A stretch of 51,290 bases of DNA from Paenibacillus ehimensis NBRC 15659. Its GTDB lineage: Bacteria > Bacillota > Bacilli > Paenibacillales > NBRC-103111. Below, piece by piece: positions 17,812 through 26,107 of the stretch. Numbering within the stretch: position 1 is the stretch's first letter; each line of letters starts with the position of its first letter. The position numbers were made by a program, and so were the translations under genes. Under the pieces are notes generated by a model. The model saw only the letters and a list, made by a program, of their open reading frames with translations, made no database searches and was not told the DNA's origin. The stretch is from assembly GCF_004000785.1 (NCBI RefSeq), contig NZ_BILX01000045.1, forward strand, positions 1 through 51,290. Reading direction: 5' to 3'.

Positions 17812-18681
17812 TTATTTAAGCAGCTTAATCATTCGGTTCAAGAAGCCTTTGACCGCCCCCGAGCTCATGTCCGCCGGCTTTTGGTTCGCAATGAAATGAT
17901 CGGTCAGAAGATACATCGATTTGGAAGCGCCGCTCGACGGAAAAGCTACGGTGAAAGGCACCTGCTTTTTTACGGCTTTGGATACCGCGGCATCATCAAG
18001 CACGTAGCCGATCGTTGGAATGTCCAGATTCAAAAATTGCTTGGCGACCATACTGATCTTCTCGGCGGTTTGCTTGCCCTCCCGCCAATCGGTCACCCGG
18101 TTGACGACCAGCCGGAAGCGGATGTCGTAATCCATCGAGCTCACCATTTTGATAATGGCATAAGCATCGGTAATCGAGGTCGGCTCCGGCGTCGTCACCA
18201 CGATCGTTTCTTGCGCGGCAACGATAAACTTGAGCGTTTCTTTGGACAACCCGGCCCCCGTATCGAAAATAATAAAGTCCGCATGTCCGTTCAACTGGCC
18301 GATCTGTTCTTGAAAATAATCCAATTGTTCCTCGGACAGCCGGATCAAGTCGTTAAACCCCGATCCTCCTGCGATGAATTGCAAGTCGTTATAGCCGTTA
18401 TGAATGATGTCCCAAATCGTCTTTTCTTTTTTCAATAAATGATACAAATTGTACTTGGGGGTAATTCCCATAAGCACGTCGATATTGGCCAGACCGATAT
18501 CGGCGTCGAAAACGAGGACTTTGAACCCCTTTTTTTGAAGCGCAAGAGCAAAATTAAGCGTAAAGTTCGATTTGCCGACCCCGCCCTTACCGCTCGTAAC
18601 GGCAAGGATACGTGTCGGCTTTTCTGCGGATTTGCCTTGGTGCTTGATCAGATTCCGTAGCTCTTGTGCCTGATCATTCAT
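17812..18681 (-). CDS. flhG: Flagellar number regulator FlhG (MinD/ParA-like ATPase)
   Basis: MinD-type ATPase (YlxH in B. subtilis) that works with FlhF to set flagellar number and position, and helps C-ring assembly with FliM/FliY. The 289-residue product has an N-terminal DQAQELRNLI activator helix that in the family stimulates FlhF. It also has the deviant Walker A GKGGVGKS at 31-38, FDADIGLANIDVLMG, and the conserved IIFDTGAGLS switch. A C-terminal amphipathic segment (AVKGFLNRMIKLLK) likely binds the membrane. ATG at 18679-18681, overlapping the end of flhF by eight bases. Confidence 0.96.
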   Translation of the reverse strand: MNDQAQELRNLIKHQGKSAEKPTRILAVTSGKGGVGKSNFTLNFALALQKKGFKVLVFDADIGLANIDVLMGITPKYNLYHLLKKEKTIWDIIHNGYNDLQFIAGGSGFNDLIRLSEEQLDYFQEQIGQLNGHADFIIFDTGAGLSKETLKFIVAAQETIVVTTPEPTSITDAYAIIKMVSSMDYDIRFRLVVNRVTDWREGKQTAEKISMVAKQFLNLDIPTIGYVLDDAAVSKAVKKQVPFTVAFPSSGASKSMYLLTDHFIANQKPADMSSGAVKGFLNRMIKLLK

Positions 18682-19972
18682 GGTTGTTATCCTCCAGAAT
18701 CCAATCGATCAGCTGCCGCTCGTTCAACTCCTCGATATCGTCGGGAACGCTCTGCCCGTTGGCGATATAAGATGTCTGCAATCCGAAATCGCGGATGAGG
18801 TTGACGACGGCGCCGTACGAATCGGTCTCGTCCTTTTTCGTAAACAGTACTTTATCTAATTTGAACTTGCTGAAGTTATAGGTAATGGCCTTCATATCTT
18901 TGTACTTGGTCGTTAAGCTGAGGACCAGGAACGTTTCGCTCTTCCCTCCGGATTGAAGCAGCGCATTCAGCTCCGAAACGTACATCTCGTTGCGGAAGTT
19001 TCGGCCGGCCGTATCCATAAAAATAAGGTCGCAGTCTTTCAAATTCTCGAATGCCTTGTTCAAATCCAGCGGAGAAAAGACCACCTCCAGCGGCAGGTTC
19101 AAGATGGTAGCGTACGTCTTGAGCTGTTCCACCGCTGCGATCCGGTACGTGTCGGAGGTGATGAACCCGACCTTGCGGCGGTGCTTCAGCACTTGCTCGG
19201 CAGCCAGCTTGGCAATCGTCGTCGTTTTACCGACGCCCGTAGGCCCGACAAAATGCGCGATGCGGGTATCGAAAGCGATCGCTTTGCCGCCCTGCGGCTG
19301 AAGAAGGGTGTGAAGCTGCATCCGGAGGGAACGAATCGCGAATTCTTCCGTGACCGGAACGTCTTCGGCTTCCGCTTCCTCCGATACCCGGGCCAAAAGC
19401 TCCTGGACAATCTGCGAATCGATCTCTTGGTCGAGCAGCCGACGCTCCAACTCCGTTAAGACCGGATCTCGGTCTGCCTCCGGCATACGCTGTGAAGACA
19501 GCTTCTTCATCATTTCTTTCATCTGCTTGATCTCTTCAAGAAGCGTATCTTCCCTGACTCTGCCACTTGCGGATACCGGCGGCGCCCCCGCAGGGACGGC
19601 CTGGAGGGGCGGGCTTGCCGGCAGTACGTCCGGCACATCGGGAAACGACAGCGCCGGCTGCGCTTCCCGCTCCCGGTCCCGCTGCATCCCGTAGGCGGCG
19701 GCCGCAGCCGTACTGCCCACAAGCGCATTAGCCGCCGGGGCGGCCGGCTTCGCCAAGGTAGCGGTCGCCGACTTGCCGGAAGCCGGCTGTCCGCTTCCGG
19801 CCGCGGAATCCGTAGCGGCGATCACCTCGATCTTTTTCTTCGAAAACATGCCGAGAAATCCGCCGGAACGAATCTCTTTCGTGTTGATGATGACAGCGTC
19901 TTTCCCGAGGTCCGTGCGAATTTTTTGCAGGGCATCCGGCATGGAGTCTACGACATATCGCTTCACTCTCAT
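18674..19972 (-). CDS. flhF: Flagellar SRP-like GTPase FlhF
   Basis: Third SRP GTPase, marking the site of flagellar assembly. The 432-residue product has an N-terminal B domain (to about 55, RYVVDSMPDALQKIRTDLG), then an Ala/Pro-rich, low-complexity linker (about 55-140). The NG domain follows, with P-loop GPTGVGKT at 243-250, DTYRIAAVEQLKTYA, DTAGR at 320-324, and the guanine-specificity motif TKKD at 378-381, where Leu or Met is the usual third residue. ATG at 19970-19972 overlaps the flhA stop (ATGA). Confidence 0.96.
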   Translation of the reverse strand: MRVKRYVVDSMPDALQKIRTDLGKDAVIINTKEIRSGGFLGMFSKKKIEVIAATDSAAGSGQPASGKSATATLAKPAAPAANALVGSTAAAAAYGMQRDREREAQPALSFPDVPDVLPASPPLQAVPAGAPPVSASGRVREDTLLEEIKQMKEMMKKLSSQRMPEADRDPVLTELERRLLDQEIDSQIVQELLARVSEEAEAEDVPVTEEFAIRSLRMQLHTLLQPQGGKAIAFDTRIAHFVGPTGVGKTTTIAKLAAEQVLKHRRKVGFITSDTYRIAAVEQLKTYATILNLPLEVVFSPLDLNKAFENLKDCDLIFMDTAGRNFRNEMYVSELNALLQSGGKSETFLVLSLTTKYKDMKAITYNFSKFKLDKVLFTKKDETDSYGAVVNLIRDFGLQTSYIANGQSVPDDIEELNERQLIDWILEDNNHE

Positions 19973-22002
19973 AGATTAACAACCCCCATGCTCTGAATTT
20001 CAACGCTCGGCTCCAGCTCGCTGTAAGATAGAACCGGAATGTCCTGCATTGTGCGTTCAAGCAGCTGCCTCAAATACATCCGAATGGTGGGTGAGGTGAG
20101 AACGATCGGCTGCTGTCCGGCTTGAAGCAATTTGGTCACTTGATCGGCAAGCTTCTGGTAGATCACTTGGCTGGACGTCGGATCGAGCGCGAGATAACTG
20201 CCCTGATCCGATTGCTGTACCGATTCCGCGATCTTTTTCTCGAGCGTCGGCCCGACGGTAATGACTTTCAGCGACTCGCCGCCGGTCGTGTATTGCTGCG
20301 TAATTTGCCTGGACAATCCCTGCCGGACATATTCCGTCAGCACTTCCGGATCCTTGGTATACGTGCCGTAATCGGCAAGCGTCTCCAGAATGGTGACGAG
20401 ATCGCGGACGGATATTTTTTCGCGAAGCAGCTTGACCAGCACTTTTTGCACGTCGCCGATCGACAGCACATTCGGGATTAAATCCTCGACCAGCGCCGGG
20501 TGATGCTCCTTGACGTTCTCGATAAGCGCCTTCGTTTCTTGACGGCCCAGCAGCTCGTGAGCGTGCTTCTTAATAATTTCCGTCAGATGCGTCGCTACGA
20601 CGGATGGCGGATCGACTACCGTGTAGCCGGAAAGCTCGGCCCGTTCCTTCGTCGCCTCATCAATCCAGAGCGCCGGCAGTCCGAAGGCCGGTTCCAGCGT
20701 ATCGATCCCCGTAATCGAATCGTCGTCGATTCCCGGGCTCATCGCCAAGTAGTGGCCAAGAAGCAAATCGCCGCGCGCAACCGTGTTGCCTTTAATTTTA
20801 ATGACATATTCATTCGGACGCAGTTGAATGTTATCGCGAATCCGGATCACCGGTACGACGATGCCGAGCTCGAGAGCGCACTGTCTGCGGATGAGAATGA
20901 CTCGGTCGAGCAGGTCGCCGCCCTGCTGCGTATCGGCCAGCGGGATGAGTCCGTAACCGAATTCGAACTCGATCGGATCAACCTGCAGCAAGCCGATGAC
21001 GCTTTCGGGGCTTCGTACTTCTTCGATCTGCTGTTCCTCCTCCAGTTGGACTTCAGCGGCTTGCTTGCGGTTCATCGTCTGTTGCATTTTGTAAGCGGCG
21101 AAGGCAAGCACGGCAGCGATTGGCAATGTCGTGATCAAATGAATCGGTGTAAAAATACCCAGCGCCGTAATCGTCCCCGCCACAATATAGAGCAGCTTCG
21201 GATAAGAAAAGATTTGCGATGTCAAGTCGTGCGCCAAGTTTCCTTCAGATGCCGCCCTCGTCACGATAATCCCCGCCGCCGTAGAGATCAGCAGCGCCGG
21301 AATTTGGCTGACGAGACCGTCCCCGATCGTCAGGATCGAATACAGCTCCCCGGCTTCCTTGATCGACATCCCTTTCATCGCCATTCCGATAATCAAGCCG
21401 CCAATGATATTGATCAGCAGCATGATAATGCCGGCAATCGCGTCTCCTTTGACGAATTTGCTCGCACCGTCCATTGCGCCGTAAAAGTCGGCCTCGCGTG
21501 AAATTTTCTCGCGACGTTCTCTGGCCTGCTGTTCGTTGATCAGCCCCGCGTTCAAATCGGCGTCGATACTCATCTGTTTCCCCGGCATCGCGTCGAGTGT
21601 AAACCGTGCGGCCACCTCAGCGACCCGCTCGGAGCCTTTGGTAATGACGATAAACTGCACCAGCACCAAAATGATAAAGACCACAAAACCGACGACAATG
21701 TTGCCCTGGGCAACGAACGAACCGAAGGTGCTGACCACGTTGCCCGCGTCCCCATGGGCCAAAATGTTTCTGGTTGTCGATACGTTCAACGCAAGCCGGA
21801 ACAAGGTAGTAATGAGCAGGAGCGACGGAAAGATGGAGAACTGAAGCGCGTCCTGTGTGTTCATGCCGATCAAGATGATCATGAGTGCAGCCGATATGTT
21901 GATAATCAGCAGGACATCCAGCAACCATATCGGCAGCGGGACGACCATCATCAGAACGATGCCGATCACGCCGATCAGCACGACCAGGTCTTTTGCTTTC
22001 AT
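19969..22002 (-). CDS. flhA: Flagellar export gate protein FlhA
   Basis: Nonameric export-gate component of the flagellar type III system; its cytoplasmic ring receives chaperone-substrate complexes. The 677-residue product has about eight membrane helices in the first half, the family signature in RFTLDAMPGKQMSIDADLNAG, and a large cytoplasmic domain from about residue 330 (LEPAFGLPALWI). Length is normal. ATG at 22000-22002. It lies between flhB and flhF, with an ATGA overlap to flhF. Confidence 0.97.
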   Translation of the reverse strand: MKAKDLVVLIGVIGIVLMMVVPLPIWLLDVLLIINISAALMIILIGMNTQDALQFSIFPSLLLITTLFRLALNVSTTRNILAHGDAGNVVSTFGSFVAQGNIVVGFVVFIILVLVQFIVITKGSERVAEVAARFTLDAMPGKQMSIDADLNAGLINEQQARERREKISREADFYGAMDGASKFVKGDAIAGIIMLLINIIGGLIIGMAMKGMSIKEAGELYSILTIGDGLVSQIPALLISTAAGIIVTRAASEGNLAHDLTSQIFSYPKLLYIVAGTITALGIFTPIHLITTLPIAAVLAFAAYKMQQTMNRKQAAEVQLEEEQQIEEVRSPESVIGLLQVDPIEFEFGYGLIPLADTQQGGDLLDRVILIRRQCALELGIVVPVIRIRDNIQLRPNEYVIKIKGNTVARGDLLLGHYLAMSPGIDDDSITGIDTLEPAFGLPALWIDEATKERAELSGYTVVDPPSVVATHLTEIIKKHAHELLGRQETKALIENVKEHHPALVEDLIPNVLSIGDVQKVLVKLLREKISVRDLVTILETLADYGTYTKDPEVLTEYVRQGLSRQITQQYTTGGESLKVITVGPTLEKKIAESVQQSDQGSYLALDPTSSQVIYQKLADQVTKLLQAGQQPIVLTSPTIRMYLRQLLERTMQDIPVLSYSELEPSVEIQSMGVVNL

Positions 22003-22026
22003 TGCAGGGTGTCCTCCTTTCCGGGA

Positions 22027-23118
22027 TTAGTTCGCTTTTCCTTTAACTTTGTATACGTATGCCAGCACCTCGGCTACGGCCTGAAACATATCGGCCGGTA
22101 TCGATTCTCCGATCTCAACCTGCGCGTATAATGCGCGGGCGAGCGGTTTGTTTTCCATCGTTATGATGCCGTTATCCTTGGCAATCTGCCTTATCTTCAA
22201 GGCGATGTAATCGGTTCCCTTGGCGATAACGGTAGGCGCCTGCATCTTAGAGGCATCGTATTGGAGCGCGACGGCAAAATGCGTCGGGTTCGTGATGACG
22301 ACGTCCGCTTTAGGAACGTCCTGCATCATCCGCTGCAGTGCCATTCGGCGCTGCTTCTCGCGGATCTTCCCTTTAATCAGCGGATCCCCTTCCGTTTTCT
22401 TGTATTCGTCTTTAATATCCTGCTTGGACATCCGCAAGCTCTTCTCATGCTCGTAGCGCTGATAAATGTAATCCAAAATCGACATGACGATCAAAATCAA
22501 TCCGATTTTAATTCCCAATTGCAGTGTCAAGGAGGCCGTGAAAGCGATAATTTCTTCCAGCGGCAGCCGCGCAAGCTGCAATATATTGTCCTTTTCCGCC
22601 ATGAGCGTCGTATAGACAACTACGCCGATCACGGTCATCTTGAGCACCGACTTGAGAAAATCGACGATGGCCCGCATGGAGAACAGCCGCTTTGCCCCTT
22701 CAATGGGGTTGATTTTGCTGAACTTCATCATGAGCGGTTCGCCGGTAAACAAAAAGCCGATCTGCACATAATTTCCGACAACGCCGATGACCATCGAGAT
22801 CAAAAAAATCGGGCCGAGAATCAATAACATTTGCGTGGCGATATTTTCGAATAACACCATACTGTTATCCAGGGTGACGTTCATATTAAGAAAGTCGATG
22901 AAGATCGAGCGAAATAAACTGACGAGCCGCTCTTTCATGTAGCTCCCGAACAAGAAAAACGATAAGAAGGAGAAAAACAAGATGAAGGCGGCCGGCACCT
23001 CCATGCTTTTGGCCACTTGCCCTTTTTTGCGGGCTTCTTGTTTTTTCTTAGGCGTCGCCGCTTCCGTTTTCTCTCCCGAGAACAATTGCAAATCCAGCTT
23101 TAAACGTAATGCAGCCAC
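22027..23118 (-). CDS. flhB: Flagellar export switch protein FlhB
   Basis: Export apparatus protein whose self-cleavage switches substrate specificity from hook/rod to filament. The product of 363 residues has a basic N-terminus (KTEAATPKKKQEARKKGQV), four membrane helices and the C-terminal cytoplasmic domain with the autocleavage motif NPTH in VVITNPTHFAVALQYD. The start is taken as GTG at 23116-23118, six bases after GAGGAGG; a GTG five codons upstream overlaps that site. It follows fliR by 18 bases. Confidence 0.96.
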   Translation of the reverse strand: MAALRLKLDLQLFSGEKTEAATPKKKQEARKKGQVAKSMEVPAAFILFFSFLSFFLFGSYMKERLVSLFRSIFIDFLNMNVTLDNSMVLFENIATQMLLILGPIFLISMVIGVVGNYVQIGFLFTGEPLMMKFSKINPIEGAKRLFSMRAIVDFLKSVLKMTVIGVVVYTTLMAEKDNILQLARLPLEEIIAFTASLTLQLGIKIGLILIVMSILDYIYQRYEHEKSLRMSKQDIKDEYKKTEGDPLIKGKIREKQRRMALQRMMQDVPKADVVITNPTHFAVALQYDASKMQAPTVIAKGTDYIALKIRQIAKDNGIITMENKPLARALYAQVEIGESIPADMFQAVAEVLAYVYKVKGKAN

Positions 23119-23136
23119 GGCCTGCCTCCTCACACG

Positions 23137-23919
23137 CTAACTGCCAGCGAACAATCCGAAAAACTTGGACATCGTTTCCAGCATGGTCGAGAATTTCTCT
23201 TTGTAGATCAATTCGTATCCCGGAAACAACAGAAGCAGCAAAATAAAACCAACGATAATTTTCACCGGAATCCCGATGACGAAAATGTTGAATTGCGGGG
23301 CTACCCGAGCGAGAAGCCCGAGACCGACATCGGTCAGGAACATCGCGACGACAAGCGGCGCCGCCATTTGAAAGCTTATGGCAAATACTTGAGAGAACGT
23401 CTTCAGCATAAAGTCCGAAAGCTGACCGTTATAATTTTTAACAAACAACTCGTTATTCAAAGGAATCCATTCGTAGCTTCGCATAATCCCTTCGAGCAAG
23501 TAATGATGGCCGTTGAAGCTCAAGAACAGCAGCATGGCGATCATGTACTTCAGGTTGCCAAGAATCGGACTTTGCGCTCCTGTCAGCGGATCGATCACGT
23601 TCGCTATACCGAACCCCATCTGAAGGTCGATGAACGAACCGGAAATCTGAACGACCTGAAAGAACATATAAGCTATGAAACCCAGACATAGTCCCACAAG
23701 CACTTCCCGGAAAACGGAAAGAATATACATTGAATCCATAGCCACAGGCGTCGCCAGCCCGATACTGAAGAAAGTAATAAAAGCAACGAAAAACGATAGC
23801 CCTACCTTCAGCTGCATCGGCACATTACGAGCCGCAAACACGGGAGCAACGACAAAAAACGAAGAAATCCGACAAAAAAACAACAAAAATCCGGGAAGAT
23901 ACTGCAAAACCCACTCCAT
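23137..23919 (-). CDS. fliR: Flagellar export protein FliR
   Basis: Membrane component of the FliP-FliQ-FliR export channel at the centre of the basal body. The 260-residue hydrophobic product has about six membrane segments and family patterns such as RISSFFVVAPVF, GFGIANVIDPLTGAQSPILG and QFNIFVIGIPVKI. I use the ATG at 23917-23919, giving MEWVLQYLPGF; a GTG three codons upstream is possible. It lies between fliQ and flhB in the conserved order. Confidence 0.95.
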   Translation of the reverse strand: MEWVLQYLPGFLLFFCRISSFFVVAPVFAARNVPMQLKVGLSFFVAFITFFSIGLATPVAMDSMYILSVFREVLVGLCLGFIAYMFFQVVQISGSFIDLQMGFGIANVIDPLTGAQSPILGNLKYMIAMLLFLSFNGHHYLLEGIMRSYEWIPLNNELFVKNYNGQLSDFMLKTFSQVFAISFQMAAPLVVAMFLTDVGLGLLARVAPQFNIFVIGIPVKIIVGFILLLLLFPGYELIYKEKFSTMLETMSKFFGLFAGS

Positions 23920-23931
23920 TTCACCCACAAC

Positions 23932-24201
23932 CTATCCCACGTATTTATACAGGTTATTCAGCAGATTATAGGTAAAATCAACGAGTGTCGTCAGTATCCA
24001 AGGACCGAATATAAGTATCGCAAGCAGTACAACGACAATTTTCGGAACAAAGGCAAGAGTCTGCTCCTGGATTTGCGTCGTCGCTTGAAACACACTGATG
24101 ATCAAGCCGACTGCCAGCGCCAGCACCATCATCGGAGCGCTGGCTTTGAGCGTGGTGTATACCGCTTCTCCGGCCAATCTGATTACAAATTCCGAGCTCA
24201 A
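23932..24201 (-). CDS. fliQ: Flagellar export protein FliQ
   Basis: Small two-helix channel subunit of the flagellar export gate. I start it at TTG 24199-24201, eight bases after GGAGG, giving an 89-residue product MSSEFVIRLAGEAVYTTLK, the standard length and start for the family; any longer frame would intrude on fliP. Two membrane helices flank the conserved LIISVFQATTQIQEQTL loop. It lies between fliP and fliR. Confidence 0.95.
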   Translation of the reverse strand: MSSEFVIRLAGEAVYTTLKASAPMMVLALAVGLIISVFQATTQIQEQTLAFVPKIVVVLLAILIFGPWILTTLVDFTYNLLNNLYKYVG

Positions 24202-24226
24202 TGTGCTCTCCTCCCGGCTGGTCCGT

Positions 24227-24991
24227 CTATGTATTGTAACTGAGCAGAAGCGAACGAACGACGAGATACCAACCGTCCACAAGAATGAACAGCAAAATTT
24301 TGAACGGCAACGAAATCATTACCGGCGGCAGCATCATCATCCCCATCGCCATCAGCGTACTGGCAATGACCATATCAATGACCAAAAACGGAATAAAGAT
24401 CATAAAGCCCATCTGAAACGCCGTCTTTAACTCGCTAATCGCATAAGCGGGAACAAGTGCCGTAAGCGGCGTATCTTCCACTCCGCTGGGCCGTGGCGCC
24501 TTGGTGTAATCCAGGAACAGCTTCAAGTCTTTCTCCCGGGTATGCTGAAACATGAACTTCTTGATCGAAACGGATGCTTTCTCCAGCGCTGCCGTCTGGG
24601 TCAGCTCGCCCTTGAGATATGGCTGCACAGCCGTTTGGTTGATATCCCCAAGCGTTGGCGCCATGATGAAAAAGGTCAGAAATAACGCAAGACCGATCAG
24701 CATTTGGTTCGGCGGCATTTGCTGCGTACCGAGCGACGTCCGGACAAAGCCGAGCACGATGACGATTCGGGTAAAGCTGGTCATCAGAATCAGAATGGCC
24801 GGAGCGATGCTGAGAATAGTAATCAGCAGCACGATGGTAATGGCGCTCGAAGCCCCCTGCGGATTGTCGGTTGTCCCGATATCGATGTTGATTCCGGGAA
24901 TCGGATCGGCCGCATAGGCAGGGCTTGCGAGCGAACCGCACAGAACAAGAAGAATCAGCAGGAAAATGAGCCTCTTATTGAATTTCATCAT
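24227..24991 (-). CDS. fliP: Flagellar export protein FliP
   Basis: Core pore subunit of the flagellar type III export gate. The 254-residue product has a signal peptide ending near SLASPAYAA, typical of FliP, then membrane helices with conserved TSFTRIVIVLGFVRTSLGTQQMPPNQ and MAPTLGDINQTAVQPYL. The C-terminal FIPFLVIDMVIASTLMAMGMMMLPPVMISLPFK is also conserved. ATG at 24989-24991 overlaps the end of fliO by four bases. Confidence 0.97.
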   Translation of the reverse strand: MMKFNKRLIFLLILLVLCGSLASPAYAADPIPGINIDIGTTDNPQGASSAITIVLLITILSIAPAILILMTSFTRIVIVLGFVRTSLGTQQMPPNQMLIGLALFLTFFIMAPTLGDINQTAVQPYLKGELTQTAALEKASVSIKKFMFQHTREKDLKLFLDYTKAPRPSGVEDTPLTALVPAYAISELKTAFQMGFMIFIPFLVIDMVIASTLMAMGMMMLPPVMISLPFKILLFILVDGWYLVVRSLLLSYNT

Positions 24992-25641
24992 TTATCATTC
25001 AACCGATCTGAAGTAGTGTCTTGCTTGAGCAGCTGCTCCATTTGTTTCTTTTGCTCCGACATATGCTGGATTTTCGTGTGAAACACCTCTTGGAACGAGG
25101 CGGTCACTTCCATGTCTTCCTCGACTGCCGGCTTGTTGCGGAGCTTTTTGAGCCAGCCCCCGATGGAATCGAAGGTCGGGCCCGCAAACGCCGGACCGGA
25201 GGACATCAGCTCCGTAATCAAAGCGACCTCGGTTTCGTCCTCGATCTTTTCGAGCAGCTGAATGTTCTCCCCGACTCCGACGATATAAAGCGACCGGCCG
25301 ATTTCGACAACTTGAATCGATTTATTTTGTCCGAGCGGCAATCCGCCCAAGGATCGAATCGACCGCCCGGATAAAAATTTATTTTTCTGCGAAATCATCT
25401 TCACGATGACCAGAAAAATTCCGATAATAAGTAGAAGAAAAAAAAGGACTTGGAAGACCATCCAGAACGTGCCCCCTGAACTGCCTTCCGTTACAAGTCG
25501 ATCCGGCGTTCCCAGCATTCCCGCCCCAGAGGGGGCCGGGTTTTCCGGTTCCGCGAAACAAACAGCAGCAGGCCATACTGCTGTTTGCATCCAAACCATG
25601 GCAACACCGGACGATAACTTGGCTATGAGTCTTCTCAACAT
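24988..25641 (-). CDS. fliO: Flagellar biosynthesis protein FliO
   Basis: Bitopic membrane protein (FliZ in older B. subtilis naming) that helps assemble the FliP ring. The 217-residue product has an N-terminal signal-like segment, a short extracytoplasmic stretch with GTPDRLV, one membrane helix (about 58-80), and a small beta-rich domain with LGGLPLGQNKSIQVVEIGRSLYIVGVGENI. That domain is the FliO signature. The C-terminal tail is charged. ATG at 25639-25641. The gene order cheY-fliO-fliP supports the call because sequence conservation in this family is low. Confidence 0.92.
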   Translation of the reverse strand: MLRRLIAKLSSGVAMVWMQTAVWPAAVCFAEPENPAPSGAGMLGTPDRLVTEGSSGGTFWMVFQVLFFLLLIIGIFLVIVKMISQKNKFLSGRSIRSLGGLPLGQNKSIQVVEIGRSLYIVGVGENIQLLEKIEDETEVALITELMSSGPAFAGPTFDSIGGWLKKLRNKPAVEEDMEVTASFQEVFHTKIQHMSEQKKQMEQLLKQDTTSDRLNDK

Positions 25642-25694
25642 TTCACTTTCCTTTCAAATTTGCGCAAGACCCATCGTTTAACCCCGCAGCTGAA

Positions 25695-26057
25695 TTATCC
25701 CAGGGTTTTCTTAATCGCTTCAATAACGCGGTCCGCCTGAAACGGCTTCACGATGAAATCTTTGGCGCCTGCCTGGATCGCATCGATAACCATAGCCTGC
25801 TGCCCCATCGCGGAGCACATGATGACCTTGGCGTTTCCGTCGATCTTCTTGATTTCTTTAAGCGCATGGATCCCGTCCATTTCCGGCATCGTGATGTCCA
25901 TCGTAACCAGATCAGGTCGGAGCTCTTTAAATTTTTCAATCGCTTGTGCGCCGTCGTTCGCTTCTCCGACAACTTCATAACCGTTTTTCGTTAAAATATC
26001 TCGGATCATCATTCTCATAAATGCTGCGTCGTCTACAATCAAAATACGGTTTGCCAT
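25695..26057 (-). CDS. cheY: Chemotaxis response regulator CheY
   Basis: Single-domain receiver that, when phosphorylated by CheA, binds FliM and FliY at the motor switch. The 120-residue product has the acid pocket Asp9-Asp10, the phospho-acceptor Asp54 in TMDITMPEMDG, Ser82 in place of Thr in the switch position, and Lys104 in VKPF. ATG at 26055-26057. It is encoded between fliY, which dephosphorylates it, and fliO, as in B. subtilis. Confidence 0.96.
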   Translation of the reverse strand: MANRILIVDDAAFMRMMIRDILTKNGYEVVGEANDGAQAIEKFKELRPDLVTMDITMPEMDGIHALKEIKKIDGNAKVIMCSAMGQQAMVIDAIQAGAKDFIVKPFQADRVIEAIKKTLG

Positions 26058-26107
26058 GGGTAACCATTCCTCCTATAGAATGCTTGAGTAATCTTGTTAG
26101 TTGTTTT

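Noticed and set aside
20500..21501. Long open frame on the plus strand opposite flhA
   Set aside because: It mirrors flhA in an antisense frame, has no family features or ribosome binding site, and flhA is beyond doubt. The same holds for plus-strand frames opposite rseP, hslU, sucC and others.
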